14,816 nt of DNA from Tatlockia sp. (GTDB taxonomy: Bacteria > Cyanobacteriota > Cyanobacteriia > Cyanobacteriales > Chroococcidiopsidaceae): contig JACCVJ010000599.1 of the NCBI GenBank assembly GCA_013698215.1, positions 1 to 14,816 of the forward strand, read 5' to 3'. Positions 8,449 through 14,579 of this stretch are shown one piece after another. Position 1 is the stretch's first letter. Each line of letters opens with the position of its first letter. The notes beneath the pieces are model-generated. The model saw only the letters and a list, made by a program, of their open reading frames with translations. It made no database searches and was not told the DNA's origin. The position numbers and the translations under genes were made by a program.

Positions 8449-8685
8449 TCAAGATTCGCCAATAATTTCTGGCTGATTGAGTTCGTCGGACATTTCAATA
8501 ATTGCCCTTAATACTGGTTTCATCATTGGATCGTCCATAGTATCAAAGTCTTCGTAACGGCGGCGTTTAGCGCGATTGGCTACTTGAACAGTGATCCGAT
8601 AGCGATTTGAGGCGGCACTAATTAGCTCCTCCGCTCGTTGAATAACTTCGGTTTGGGGTGTCTCGAATTTAGTACGTTTGAGCAT
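8449..8685 (-). CDS. rpoZ: RNA polymerase omega subunit
   Basis: 78 residues, the usual short cyanobacterial form. The central [20 protein letters not shown] followed by KRRRYEDFD is the conserved omega signature, which clamps the C-terminal tail of the beta' subunit and helps assemble core RNA polymerase. The C-terminal segment [16 protein letters not shown] is also typical. The start ATG at 8683-8685 gives the expected N-terminus MLKRTKFE. It is the first gene of a three-gene minus-strand cluster and is divergent from the cysteine-synthase-type gene, with a 197-bp gap between them. A TATAAT lies about 23 nt upstream. Confidence 0.96.
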   Translation of the reverse strand: MLKRTKFETPQTEVIQRAEELISAASNRYRITVQVANRAKRRRYEDFDTMDDPMMKPVLRAIIEMSDELNQPEIIGES

Positions 8686-8708
8686 GAAACCTGCAACTTT
8701 TGGGTTTG

Positions 8709-8714
8709 ATTATA
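8709..8714 (-). promoter_or_regulatory. Candidate -10 box for rpoZ
   Basis: TATAAT reads on the minus strand, 23 nt before the rpoZ ATG, which would give a short leader. The sequence 17 nt upstream (TATTTC) is a poor -35 match. It is a plausible promoter in the divergent rpoZ/cysteine-synthase gap. Confidence 0.4.
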
Positions 8715-8761
8715 GTTTACAACAGACTTTAGAAATAGGCGATCGCACTTTTAGCCAAGTT

Positions 8762-8781
8762 GCAAATAACTCTTTATTTGC
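8762..8781. promoter_or_regulatory. Dyad in the divergent promoter region, possible operator
   Basis: GCAAATAA (8762-8769) and TTATTTGC (8774-8781) form a perfect 8-bp dyad with a 4-nt centre (CTCT). It lies ~100 bp before the cysteine-synthase-type gene and ~75 bp before rpoZ. A compact symmetric site in a divergent promoter region suits a dimeric regulator; a small RNA hairpin is the alternative. No regulator can be named. Confidence 0.35.
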
Positions 8782-8882
8782 CAAGATATTCCCGTGTCAA
8801 GGGCGAAACTAATTCCTAATGGTAGAAAATGCGATCGCCAATCTAAGCCAAAATCTTTATAGGGATATTAGGTAATGTTGGC

Positions 8883-9857
8883 ATGGATATCAAAAATGGA
8901 TTCATAGACACTGTAGGCAATACGCCACTAATTCGTCTAAATCGTTTCAGCCAGGAGACAGGCTGCGAAATTCTGGGAAAAGCTGAATTTCTCAACCCCG
9001 GCGGTTCGGTAAAAGATCGCGCCGCCCTGTATATGATTTTAGATGCGGAGGAAAAAGGCTTGCTTAAGCCCGGTGGTACGGTAGTAGAAGGAACCGCCGG
9101 AAATACAGGAATTGGACTTGCTCATATCTGCAACGCCAAAGGCTATAAATGCCTAATTGTGATTCCCGATACTCAGTCTCAAGAAAAGATTGAAGCCTTA
9201 AAAACTTTAGGTGCAGAAGTTCGCCCCGTCCCCGCCGTACCTTACAAAGATCCAGATAACTACGTGCGGCTTTCAGGGAGGATTGCTTCAGAAATGGAAA
9301 ATGCTATTTGGGCAAATCAATTTGATAATTTGGCAAATAGGCGATCGCACTACGAAACTACGGGTAAAGAAATTTGGGAACAAACCGACGGTAAAGTCGA
9401 TGTTTGGGTAACGGCAACGGGAACAGGCGGGACGCTGGCGGGGGTTTCAATGTACTTAAAAGAAAAAAATCCAGCAATCAAAACCGTCTTAGCAGACCCT
9501 ATGGGTAGCGGGCTTTATAGTTACGTTAAAACAGGTCAACCCCACGCCGAAGGTAGCTCGATTACTGAAGGCATTGGCAATAGTCGCGTCACTGTTAATT
9601 TAATTAATGCACCTATTGATGATGCGATTCAAATTGACGATCTTGAAGCCGTCCGGGTAGTTTACCGCTTACTTCAAGAAGAAGGGCTATTTCTGGGCGG
9701 TTCTACAGGCATTAATGTCGCCGCCGCCGTGCAGTTGGCAAAACAATTAGGGTCAGGACATACAATCGTTACTATTTTGTGCGATAGCGGTACTCGCTAC
9801 CAATCGCGTTTATTTAACCGAGAATGGTTAGCTCAAAAAGGACTTTTGCCTGACTAA
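8883..9857 (+). CDS. cysK: Cysteine synthase-type PLP enzyme (O-acetylserine thiol-lyase family)
   Basis: 324 residues, fold-type II PLP enzyme. The PLP lysine is Lys44 in [12 protein letters not shown]. The substrate loop is TAGNTGIGL (71-79), the phosphate-binding Gly loop is [11 protein letters not shown] (177-187), the segment near the cofactor ring is GGSTGINVA (272-280), and the C-terminal motif is [11 protein letters not shown] (298-308). The family makes L-cysteine from O-acetyl-L-serine and sulfide in the cytoplasm. The loop reads TAGNTG rather than the usual TSGNTG of CysK/CysM, which marks a distinct subgroup; a related beta-replacement (CBS-like) or another sulfur donor is possible, so the symbol is tentative. 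The ATG at 8883 gives the standard N-terminus ([13 protein letters not shown]). It is transcribed alone and followed by hairpins at 9865-9884 and 9892-9932. Confidence 0.9.
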   Translation: MDIKNGFIDTVGNTPLIRLNRFSQETGCEILGKAEFLNPGGSVKDRAALYMILDAEEKGLLKPGGTVVEGTAGNTGIGLAHICNAKGYKCLIVIPDTQSQEKIEALKTLGAEVRPVPAVPYKDPDNYVRLSGRIASEMENAIWANQFDNLANRRSHYETTGKEIWEQTDGKVDVWVTATGTGGTLAGVSMYLKEKNPAIKTVLADPMGSGLYSYVKTGQPHAEGSSITEGIGNSRVTVNLINAPIDDAIQIDDLEAVRVVYRLLQEEGLFLGGSTGINVAAAVQLAKQLGSGHTIVTILCDSGTRYQSRLFNREWLAQKGLLPD

Positions 9858-9864
9858 CAATCTT

Positions 9865-9884
9865 AAAGGGAATAACCCCCTCTT
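9865..9884 (+). terminator. Weak terminator-like hairpin after the cysteine-synthase gene
   Basis: AAAGGG (9865-9870) can pair with CCCTCTTT (9878-9885) with one bulged C, and a short T-rich run TCTTTT follows. It lies 8 nt after the stop codon. The stem is short and imperfect, so this is only a possible terminator. Confidence 0.35.
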
Positions 9885-9891
9885 TTAAAAT

Positions 9892-9932
9892 TTGATTTTT
9901 AGATTGAGTATTTTACCCGATCTAAAAATCAA
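9892..9932. repeat. Perfect 13-bp inverted repeat (AT-rich hairpin)
   Basis: TTGATTTTTAGAT (9892-9904) is the exact reverse complement of ATCTAAAAATCAA (9920-9932), separated by 15 nt. No T-run follows on either side, so it is not a textbook intrinsic terminator. It may protect the 3' end of the cysteine-synthase mRNA, bind a protein, or be a relic of a small mobile repeat. The rest of 9933-10089 is very AT-rich without an evident gene. Confidence 0.75.
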
Positions 9933-10113
9933 CTTGTAGATTGGTATATTGGTTAAAATTATGGTTAACTAAATTTAGCAAAAGACCAGTAAAATCATAA
10001 TTAGACTTAAAATAATTAATTATTAAAATAAATTAATAATACTTAGTCAAACGCAAACATTTTTTGTTATTATTTACAATTGATAAAGGTTGGAGTTAAC
10101 AAGTGCGATCGCA

Positions 10114-10563
10114 ATGACCATTTACTTTTATAAGGTGAATGAACCTTACGGGTGCTTTTCTAACTTTTCCCCTCACGGTATTGCGATCCAGGGAGAAAAC
10201 TGGCAAACTGTTGAGCATTACTACCAAGCGCAAAAATTTATCGGCACACCAGACGAAAAAAGTTCATTAATAATTAAAGCCGTACCTACACCAGAACAAG
10301 CCGCCGCTTTGGGACGAGATTGTCGCCGTCAATTGCGGTCAAATTGGGAACAAATCAAAGTTACAGTGATGCGAGAGGCAGTAAAGCAAAAGTTTCTTAC
10401 TCATCAAGATATTCAAGCAATATTGCTATCTACCGCCGACTTGCTGATAGTAGAAGACTCGCCAAATGACTATTACTGGGGTTGTGGAGAAACTAAAACT
10501 GGCGCTAATCATTTAGGAAAAATATTGATGAGCGTCCGAGCAGAAATTAAAAGTAAACTTTAG
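10114..10563 (+). CDS. NADAR-family (YbiA-like) N-glycosidase
   Basis: 149 residues from the ATG at 10114; an upstream in-frame TTG at 10090 would add 8 residues (MELTSAIA) partly encoded by a HIP1 site, and the family normally begins close to IYFYKVNEPYGCFSNF. Family signatures are CFSNFSPHGI (14-23), TVEHYYQAQKF (32-42, with conserved Glu34 the likely catalytic acid), and the C-terminal DYYWGCG and TGANHLGKILMSVR (119-142). Characterised members hydrolyse N-glycosidic bonds: bacterial YbiA and plant COS1-type proteins act on early riboflavin-pathway intermediates, and others reverse ADP-ribosylation of guanine in DNA opposite DarT-like toxins. Length and simplicity suit the YbiA type; no DarT gene is adjacent. 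It lies in an AT-rich gap-flanked segment together with a TIR-like gene further down. Confidence 0.9.
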   Translation: MTIYFYKVNEPYGCFSNFSPHGIAIQGENWQTVEHYYQAQKFIGTPDEKSSLIIKAVPTPEQAAALGRDCRRQLRSNWEQIKVTVMREAVKQKFLTHQDIQAILLSTADLLIVEDSPNDYYWGCGETKTGANHLGKILMSVRAEIKSKL

Positions 10564-10573
10564 TATCATTTCC

Positions 10574-10598
10574 TAGCTTTTAGCAATTATAAAAGCTA
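10574..10598. repeat. 9-bp inverted repeat after the NADAR gene
   Basis: TAGCTTTTA (10574-10582) and TAAAAGCTA (10590-10598) pair perfectly around a 7-nt loop, 10 nt after the NADAR stop codon. The stem is AT-rich and lacks a following T-run on the + strand, so it could be a weak terminator or an mRNA 3'-end stabiliser. Its arms resemble those of the dyad at 12518-12541. Confidence 0.6.
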
Positions 10599-10611
10599 AC
10601 TTATTAATTGA

Positions 10612-10830
10612 AGCTACAAAGCTTTTCTGGCAGATCCAACAGCTAAAGTACACACTAACTTAAGAGGTAAAAAGCGCTGTTAAATTCTTGCCTGTATCGT
10701 CAAAACACCGCAACACCCAGCTTATTTAAAACTGATATTTCCTCAAGTGATTATCATCGGGGGCGCTGCAACTGAAAGCAACATTACTGAGCTTTTCAAT
10801 CGAGTAATAATTCAGTGCAACCCTAAGTAG
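10612..10830 (+). pseudogene. Possible decayed coding sequence in the 390-bp gap
   Basis: The gap 10564-10953 contains no intact gene. One + frame (10612-10830) reads AFLADPTAKVHTNLRGKKRC, then a TAA at 10681-10683, then continues in the same frame as a protein-like stretch including HPAYLKLIFPQVIIIGGAA and TESNITELFNRVI up to TAG 10828-10830. The composition looks more like protein than random AT-rich translation, but no usable start codon precedes either half apart from an internal GTG. I do not recognise the family. It may be a gene fossil or chance. The remaining 10831-10953 holds no clear site; a promoter for the next gene should lie there. Confidence 0.25.
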
Positions 10831-10953
10831 AATCGCCCAAAAGAGGAAATTCCCCGGTTACTATCAAGTTGGGTGTTGTTGTGTGAAAAATTTTATTTCA
10901 ACTAGAGGCAGAGTCAATATAATTGAAAGGCAGCCTGAGATAAAATCCGTATT

Positions 10954-11721
10954 ATGGCGATTATTGCCTTAAAAGCTTGGTATTTAGACAAGTACGAGCC
11001 GCTTCAAGAATTAGAAAAACGCCACCACGATTTGAGGCTGAATAAAAATAGCTTACTCAAATCGGCGCTAAGAGCAGATTTTTTGGAAGATAGCCAAGAA
11101 ATCAAAAAGTCAGGATGGTTTCAACGCTACCTAGATGGGGAAGTAGTCGAATTTTATATTGAAGGCAGTGGCGGCTATACGATCGCAAATATCGACCTTA
11201 GCAGCCATGAAATTTATTTTATCAAGCAAACAACCATCGCTCAGATGGAGCCGACAATTTTTTTATGTCATCAAAACGAGTACGCAGAGTCTAGTCAAAT
11301 ACTTAGAGAGTCTTTAAGTATGGTGTTAGAAAACTTAAATAAGCGATCGCGTTTTCCCATAACTTTAATTGAATCTTCTCGCCCAGGCAATAGCCCCGTG
11401 CGTCTTAGCAGCACCGCCACGCGCAAAATTCGCAAATGCCTGTTATTTATCGCTGACGGTACGCCAATCGCTCAAATTGAGGGCAAAACTAGCCAAGTAA
11501 TTTTAAGTCCGAGCGTCTGTGTAGAAATTGGCTATGCTGTCACGAGCAAACGGGCGGAGCAAATTTTAATTGCCCAAAAAATCCGCTCTCAACTATCGGG
11601 GCAGTATCCTTTTGAATTACCTAGCTACCAATCATTACCATTTAATGACAGAGCCGAATTAGATAAAGTATTGCCTCAAGTAATTGAAACGCAGTTGCAG
11701 AGATTTAACTTATTTGTTTAA
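10954..11721 (+). CDS. Conserved hypothetical protein with TIR-like/nucleotide-binding fold
   Basis: 255 residues. The N-terminal ~90 residues (MAIIALKAWYLDKYEPLQEL, later GSGGYTIANIDLSSHEIYF) form a separate unrecognised module. Residues ~98-240 look like a TIR or deoxyribosyltransferase-type Rossmann-like fold: a first strand TIFLCHQNEYAES (101-113), a helix rich in Leu/Asn, a strand KCLLFIADGTPI (161-172), and VCVEIGYAV (188-196), whose Glu191 sits where TIR-like NAD-cleaving or nucleotide-binding proteins keep a key Glu, followed by ILIAQ and PFELPSYQSLPF. Enzymatic activity is inference only. No membrane segment is visible. The ATG at 10954 is the first plausible start; the ribosome site is weak. 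Its last 17 nt overlap the convergent permease gene. The NADAR gene lies upstream on the same strand, 390 bp away. Confidence 0.75.
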   Translation: MAIIALKAWYLDKYEPLQELEKRHHDLRLNKNSLLKSALRADFLEDSQEIKKSGWFQRYLDGEVVEFYIEGSGGYTIANIDLSSHEIYFIKQTTIAQMEPTIFLCHQNEYAESSQILRESLSMVLENLNKRSRFPITLIESSRPGNSPVRLSSTATRKIRKCLLFIADGTPIAQIEGKTSQVILSPSVCVEIGYAVTSKRAEQILIAQKIRSQLSGQYPFELPSYQSLPFNDRAELDKVLPQVIETQLQRFNLFV

Positions 11722-12487
11722 GTTGTGCTGCACTGTTAAAAAACTGACGGCATAGCCCCTGAGTTACTAATAAAGCAGTGGTTAAGTTAGCAAAGGTCAG
11801 CATAAACATCACCAGTATTTGGTAAGAGGCGGCATCTAAGGGTTCAATACCGCTCAACAATTGCCCGGTAATAATGCCTGGTAAAGTAACTATTCCGACA
11901 ACCATCATGGCGTTGATTGTCGGAATTAACCCAGCTTTGATAGCTTCAGTGCGATATTTATTTACAGCTTGCTGGGGAGTTGCGCCTAAACTAAGATGAG
12001 TTTCAATTTCTAAATGACTGGCGTTAATGGTGCTGACTAATCTTTCGCCAGCAATCGCCGCCCCATTCATCGAGTTACCTAAAATAATCCCGCCGATGGG
12101 AATAATATACTGAGGTTCGTACCAACTGTTAGGTTGAATTATTAGTAGTGTTGTATAGCCCAAAGTTAAAGCTGTACTGATAAAAATTGATCCCCATACT
12201 AAAGGTAAAACGCGCGGAATTTTTTTACTAATGCGGTTACGGGCGACAATCGCCGCAATTGAAACCATAACCAGCAAAATCGCTAAAACCGCCCAAGGAT
12301 TATCTAAAGCAAAGATGAACGCTAATATATACCCAACTACTAGCAATTGCAGAAGTGTCCGCCCTGTGGCGATCGCTAATGTCCACTCTAAGCCCAATTG
12401 TTGCCAAGCCGATAAACCAATCGCCAGCCCCATCATGCCCAGCGCCAAAGCCAAATCTAACAAGTCTAGCTTAATTAAACCTTCCAC
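11705..12487 (-). CDS. fetB: FetB-type (UPF0014) ABC transporter permease
   Basis: 260 residues with six or seven membrane segments (for example ~8-27, 42-62, 65-82, 95-116, 128-145, 195-215, 222-245). Family signatures are GRTLLQLLVVGYIL (42-55), ARNRISKKIP, the conserved PIGGIILGNSMNGAAIAGERL and HLSLGATPQQAVNKYRTEAIKAGLIPTIN, and the GIVTLPGIITGQLLSG loop. In E. coli, FetB pairs with the ATPase FetA (YbbL) in an iron exporter that protects against oxidative stress. No ATPase partner is encoded in this window, so it is either an orphan here or its partner is elsewhere; a different substrate is possible. The start ATG at 12485-12487 begins MEGLIKLDLLDLALALG. It converges with, and overlaps, the TIR-like gene and is divergent from the aminotransferase gene. 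Confidence 0.88.
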   Translation of the reverse strand: MEGLIKLDLLDLALALGMMGLAIGLSAWQQLGLEWTLAIATGRTLLQLLVVGYILAFIFALDNPWAVLAILLVMVSIAAIVARNRISKKIPRVLPLVWGSIFISTALTLGYTTLLIIQPNSWYEPQYIIPIGGIILGNSMNGAAIAGERLVSTINASHLEIETHLSLGATPQQAVNKYRTEAIKAGLIPTINAMMVVGIVTLPGIITGQLLSGIEPLDAASYQILVMFMLTFANLTTALLVTQGLCRQFFNSAAQLKQIS

Positions 12488-12511
12488 TACCTAAACTCCT
12501 CAAAGGAAACA

Positions 12512-12541
12512 TTTTATAGCTTTACTCATTCTCAAAGCTAA
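12512..12541. promoter_or_regulatory. Promoter-like box and dyad between fetB and the aminotransferase gene
   Basis: TATAAAAT reads on the minus strand at 12519-12512, about 25 nt before the fetB ATG, a fair -10 candidate. Immediately upstream lies a 7-bp dyad, TAGCTTT (12518-12524) and AAAGCTA (12535-12541), in the position where a repressor would block the fetB promoter. No clear -35 is visible. The rest of the spacer up to 12602 is AT-rich and must hold the aminotransferase promoter. Confidence 0.35.
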
Positions 12542-12602
12542 AAAGGTACTATTAATATTTTCTAACTAAACAAAATTTGGTTTGATATTAAAATAAAAAC
12601 TT

Positions 12603-13721
12603 ATGAGTCAAAGCGTGAATTTTATCCCTCCTCTCGATCTGACACAGCAGTACAAAAGTATTGAGGTGGAAGTCAGCGAAGCTGTATCAAAAGTCTTAGC
12701 ATCTGGGCGCTATATTGGTGGAATCGTTGAAGAATTTGAACAACAGTTTGCCCATTATGTTGGCGTATCAAATTGTGTAGGTTGCAATTCGGGTACAGAT
12801 GCGCTGTATTTAGCCCTCAGAGCTTTAAATATTGGCGTAGGTGACGAAGTAATTACTACTCCTTTTACTTTTATCGCTACTTCCGAAGCGATCGCGGCGG
12901 TAGGTGCAACTCCTGTATTTGTCGATATTGACGCAGCTACTTTTAACCTCAATTTAGACCTATTAGCGGCAGCAATTACACCTAAAACTAAAGCAATTAT
13001 TCCCGTTCATTTATTTGGGCAACCTGTGGATATGACGGGGTTAATGAAAGTTGCCTCCACTCACCAAATCGCGGTAATAGAAGACTGCGCCCAGTCAACG
13101 GGGGCTTCTTGGGAAGCGTTTAAAGTCGGTAGTATTGGGCGAGTAGGCTGTTTTAGTTTTTTCCCCACTAAAAACCTTGGTGCTTGTGGCGATGGGGGGG
13201 CGGTGACAACCAACGATCCGGCGATCGCATCTACTATTAAAAGCCTGAGAGAACACGGGCAAAAAGAACGGTACATTCACACCGAAAACGGCATCAATAG
13301 CCGTCTAGACTCCTTGCAAGCAGCGATTTTAATTGTCAAGTTGCGCTATCTCGACTCTTGGAACGAAAAAAGACGGGCGATCGCCACTAACTACCAAGAG
13401 TTACTAAGCCATGTTCCCGGAATAGTCGCACCGCAAGAATTAGCGGGATCTAGTGCCGTTTGGAATCAATACACAATTCGGGTGCTAGAAGGGCGAGACA
13501 AGGTACGCGACTTGTTAGCTGGGCGGGGGGTTGCTTCGATGGTTTACTATCCGCGTCCTTTACACTTGCAGCCCGTTTACGAGCATTTAGGCTATCAGTT
13601 AGGACAATTCCCGATAGCTGAACAAGCATCGGGGCAAGTATTATCTTTACCGATGTTTCCCGAACTTTCGTATTTGCAGCAACAACAGGTAGTTTATAGT
13701 CTCAAAGATTGTTTAATGTAG
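12603..13721 (+). CDS. DegT/DnrJ/EryC1/StrS-family sugar aminotransferase
   Basis: 372 residues, the normal length for this PLP fold-type I family. Visible are CNSGTDALYLALRAL (61-75), TTPFTFIATSEAI (85-97), VFVDID (105-110), the cofactor-contacting Asp161 in IEDCAQSTGA, and the PLP lysine Lys190 in FSFFPTKNLGACGDGGAV. Members transfer an amino group from glutamate or glutamine to the keto sugar of an NDP-sugar, feeding lipopolysaccharide, capsule or glycan synthesis. The N-terminus IPPLDLTQQYKSIE is like WbpE/WlbC-type enzymes that act on 3-keto sugars; the substrate is not determined. No other sugar-nucleotide gene is nearby, so it stands alone between a permease and ycf23. The ATG at 12603 is the first in frame. 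Its TAG stop lies within the palindrome at 13719-13745. Confidence 0.92.
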   Translation: MSQSVNFIPPLDLTQQYKSIEVEVSEAVSKVLASGRYIGGIVEEFEQQFAHYVGVSNCVGCNSGTDALYLALRALNIGVGDEVITTPFTFIATSEAIAAVGATPVFVDIDAATFNLNLDLLAAAITPKTKAIIPVHLFGQPVDMTGLMKVASTHQIAVIEDCAQSTGASWEAFKVGSIGRVGCFSFFPTKNLGACGDGGAVTTNDPAIASTIKSLREHGQKERYIHTENGINSRLDSLQAAILIVKLRYLDSWNEKRRAIATNYQELLSHVPGIVAPQELAGSSAVWNQYTIRVLEGRDKVRDLLAGRGVASMVYYPRPLHLQPVYEHLGYQLGQFPIAEQASGQVLSLPMFPELSYLQQQQVVYSLKDCLM

Positions 13722-13745
13722 AGACGTTGCAATGCAACGTCTCTA
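13719..13745. terminator. Near-perfect palindrome between convergent genes, probable bidirectional terminator
   Basis: TAGAGACGTTGCA (13719-13731) and TGCAACGTCTCTA (13733-13745) are exact reverse complements around a single A. The left arm begins with the TAG stop codon of the aminotransferase, and the right end is 5 nt from the ycf23 stop. From memory, AGAGACGTTGCA/TGCAACGTCTCT palindromes are frequent dispersed elements in many cyanobacterial genomes, often near gene ends, which suggests a repeat family rather than a gene-specific site. The flanking T-rich run is weak (ATTAATTTAG on the + side). Confidence 0.75.
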
Positions 13746-13750
13746 TTAAT

Positions 13751-14497
13751 TTAGGCAAAAATCCGGCGACGACTACCAGCAATTGATTCTACCAAGCTAC
13801 GAACGGCGGCAATCATCGCAACTTCGCTGTTAAGTTGGTTAATTGCCGAACCAACACCAACGCCCGCCGCTCCACAAGCGATCGCCAGCGGTGCAGTAAC
13901 GCTCGATATGCCACTAGCGCACAATACAGGAACGGTTACAGCGCGGGAAATTTCATAGGCGGCGGCGAGGGTAGGTGCTGCCTTTTCTAGCAGCCCTAAA
14001 GTCCCTCCATGCACGGGGTTCGTGCTAATTCCACCTTCAGTTTGAATAATATCGGCTCCCGCTTTAACCAAGTCTTCGGCTAGTTGAACTTGTAAGTCGA
14101 GGGCTAAAATGTGCGGAACGGTTACAGATAAAGTCACGTCAGGTAATAAGCTGCGGGTTTGATAAGTTAAAGCTAATACTTCTACCGCTTCAAAGCGCCG
14201 CCCTTGAGCGTAAAAACTATCAAAGTTACCAATTTCAATTAAATCTGCGCCTGCGGCTACCGCTTGAACGAATAATTCTGGCTCTACGGCAGATACACAA
14301 ATCGGTAAATTTGTCAACTGTTTAGCTAAAGTAACTAAATTAGGGTCAGCAGCAATATCGACAAAAGTAGCACCACCAAGCTCGGCGGCTCTAATTGTAG
14401 CAGCGACGCGATCGCTATTAAAGTTATTTAAGCCGCTAATAACTTTGAGTACGGAAGCAGAATCAAAAGCACGTTGTAGTAATCGATCCATTGTCAT
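13751..14497 (-). CDS. ycf23: Ycf23/DUF561 TIM-barrel-like protein
   Basis: 248 residues. Repeating beta-alpha units are visible: VLKVISGLNNFN (17-28), ATFVDIAADPNLV, PICVSAVEPELF, ADLIEIGNFDSFY, VTLSVTVPHIL, ADIIQTEGG, VPVLCASGIS and GAAGVGVGSAIN. Together they describe a (beta/alpha)8 barrel with a C-terminal Gly-rich phosphate-binding-like region, as in DUF561/Ycf23. This family is conserved in cyanobacteria and in plastid genomes of red and related algae; its reaction is not established. The start ATG (14495-14497) is preceded by AGGAG about 8 nt upstream on the minus strand, which supports it over the ATG two codons later. It is probably cytoplasmic. It lies 82 bp downstream of the DUF4090 gene on the same strand. 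Confidence 0.92.
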   Translation of the reverse strand: MTMDRLLQRAFDSASVLKVISGLNNFNSDRVAATIRAAELGGATFVDIAADPNLVTLAKQLTNLPICVSAVEPELFVQAVAAGADLIEIGNFDSFYAQGRRFEAVEVLALTYQTRSLLPDVTLSVTVPHILALDLQVQLAEDLVKAGADIIQTEGGISTNPVHGGTLGLLEKAAPTLAAAYEISRAVTVPVLCASGISSVTAPLAIACGAAGVGVGSAINQLNSEVAMIAAVRSLVESIAGSRRRIFA

Positions 14498-14527
14498 AAA
14501 TGTAGCTCCTGTTAGTGATGATGAATT

Positions 14528-14557
14528 AGATAGTAGTGGCGATCGCTCTGACTATCT
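14528..14557. repeat. 30-bp imperfect palindrome centred on a HIP1 site
   Basis: AGATAGT (14528-14534) pairs with ACTATCT (14551-14557), and the exact centre of symmetry falls in the HIP1 octamer GCGATCGC (14539-14546). Three bases on each side between the arms and the core are mismatched. It lies in the 82-bp gap between the DUF4090 gene and ycf23 and could form an RNA hairpin between the two cistrons. No T-run follows, so termination is uncertain. Confidence 0.6.
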
Positions 14558-14579
14558 GGCAAAATTAGTACAAAACTAG

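Noticed and set aside
10090..10113. Upstream TTG start for the NADAR gene
   Set aside because: It adds MELTSAIA encoded partly by a HIP1 octamer and outside the usual family N-terminus; the ATG at 10114 fits better, although its ribosome site is poor.
10114..10563. DarT/NADAR DNA ADP-ribosylation toxin-antitoxin system
   Set aside because: No DarT-like ADP-ribosyltransferase is encoded beside the NADAR gene; the following gene has a TIR-like rather than ART-like pattern.
12755..13280. Minus-strand open frames within the aminotransferase gene
   Set aside because: They overlap a well-supported enzyme with intact catalytic motifs and have unlikely composition (Pro/Ser/Thr-rich).
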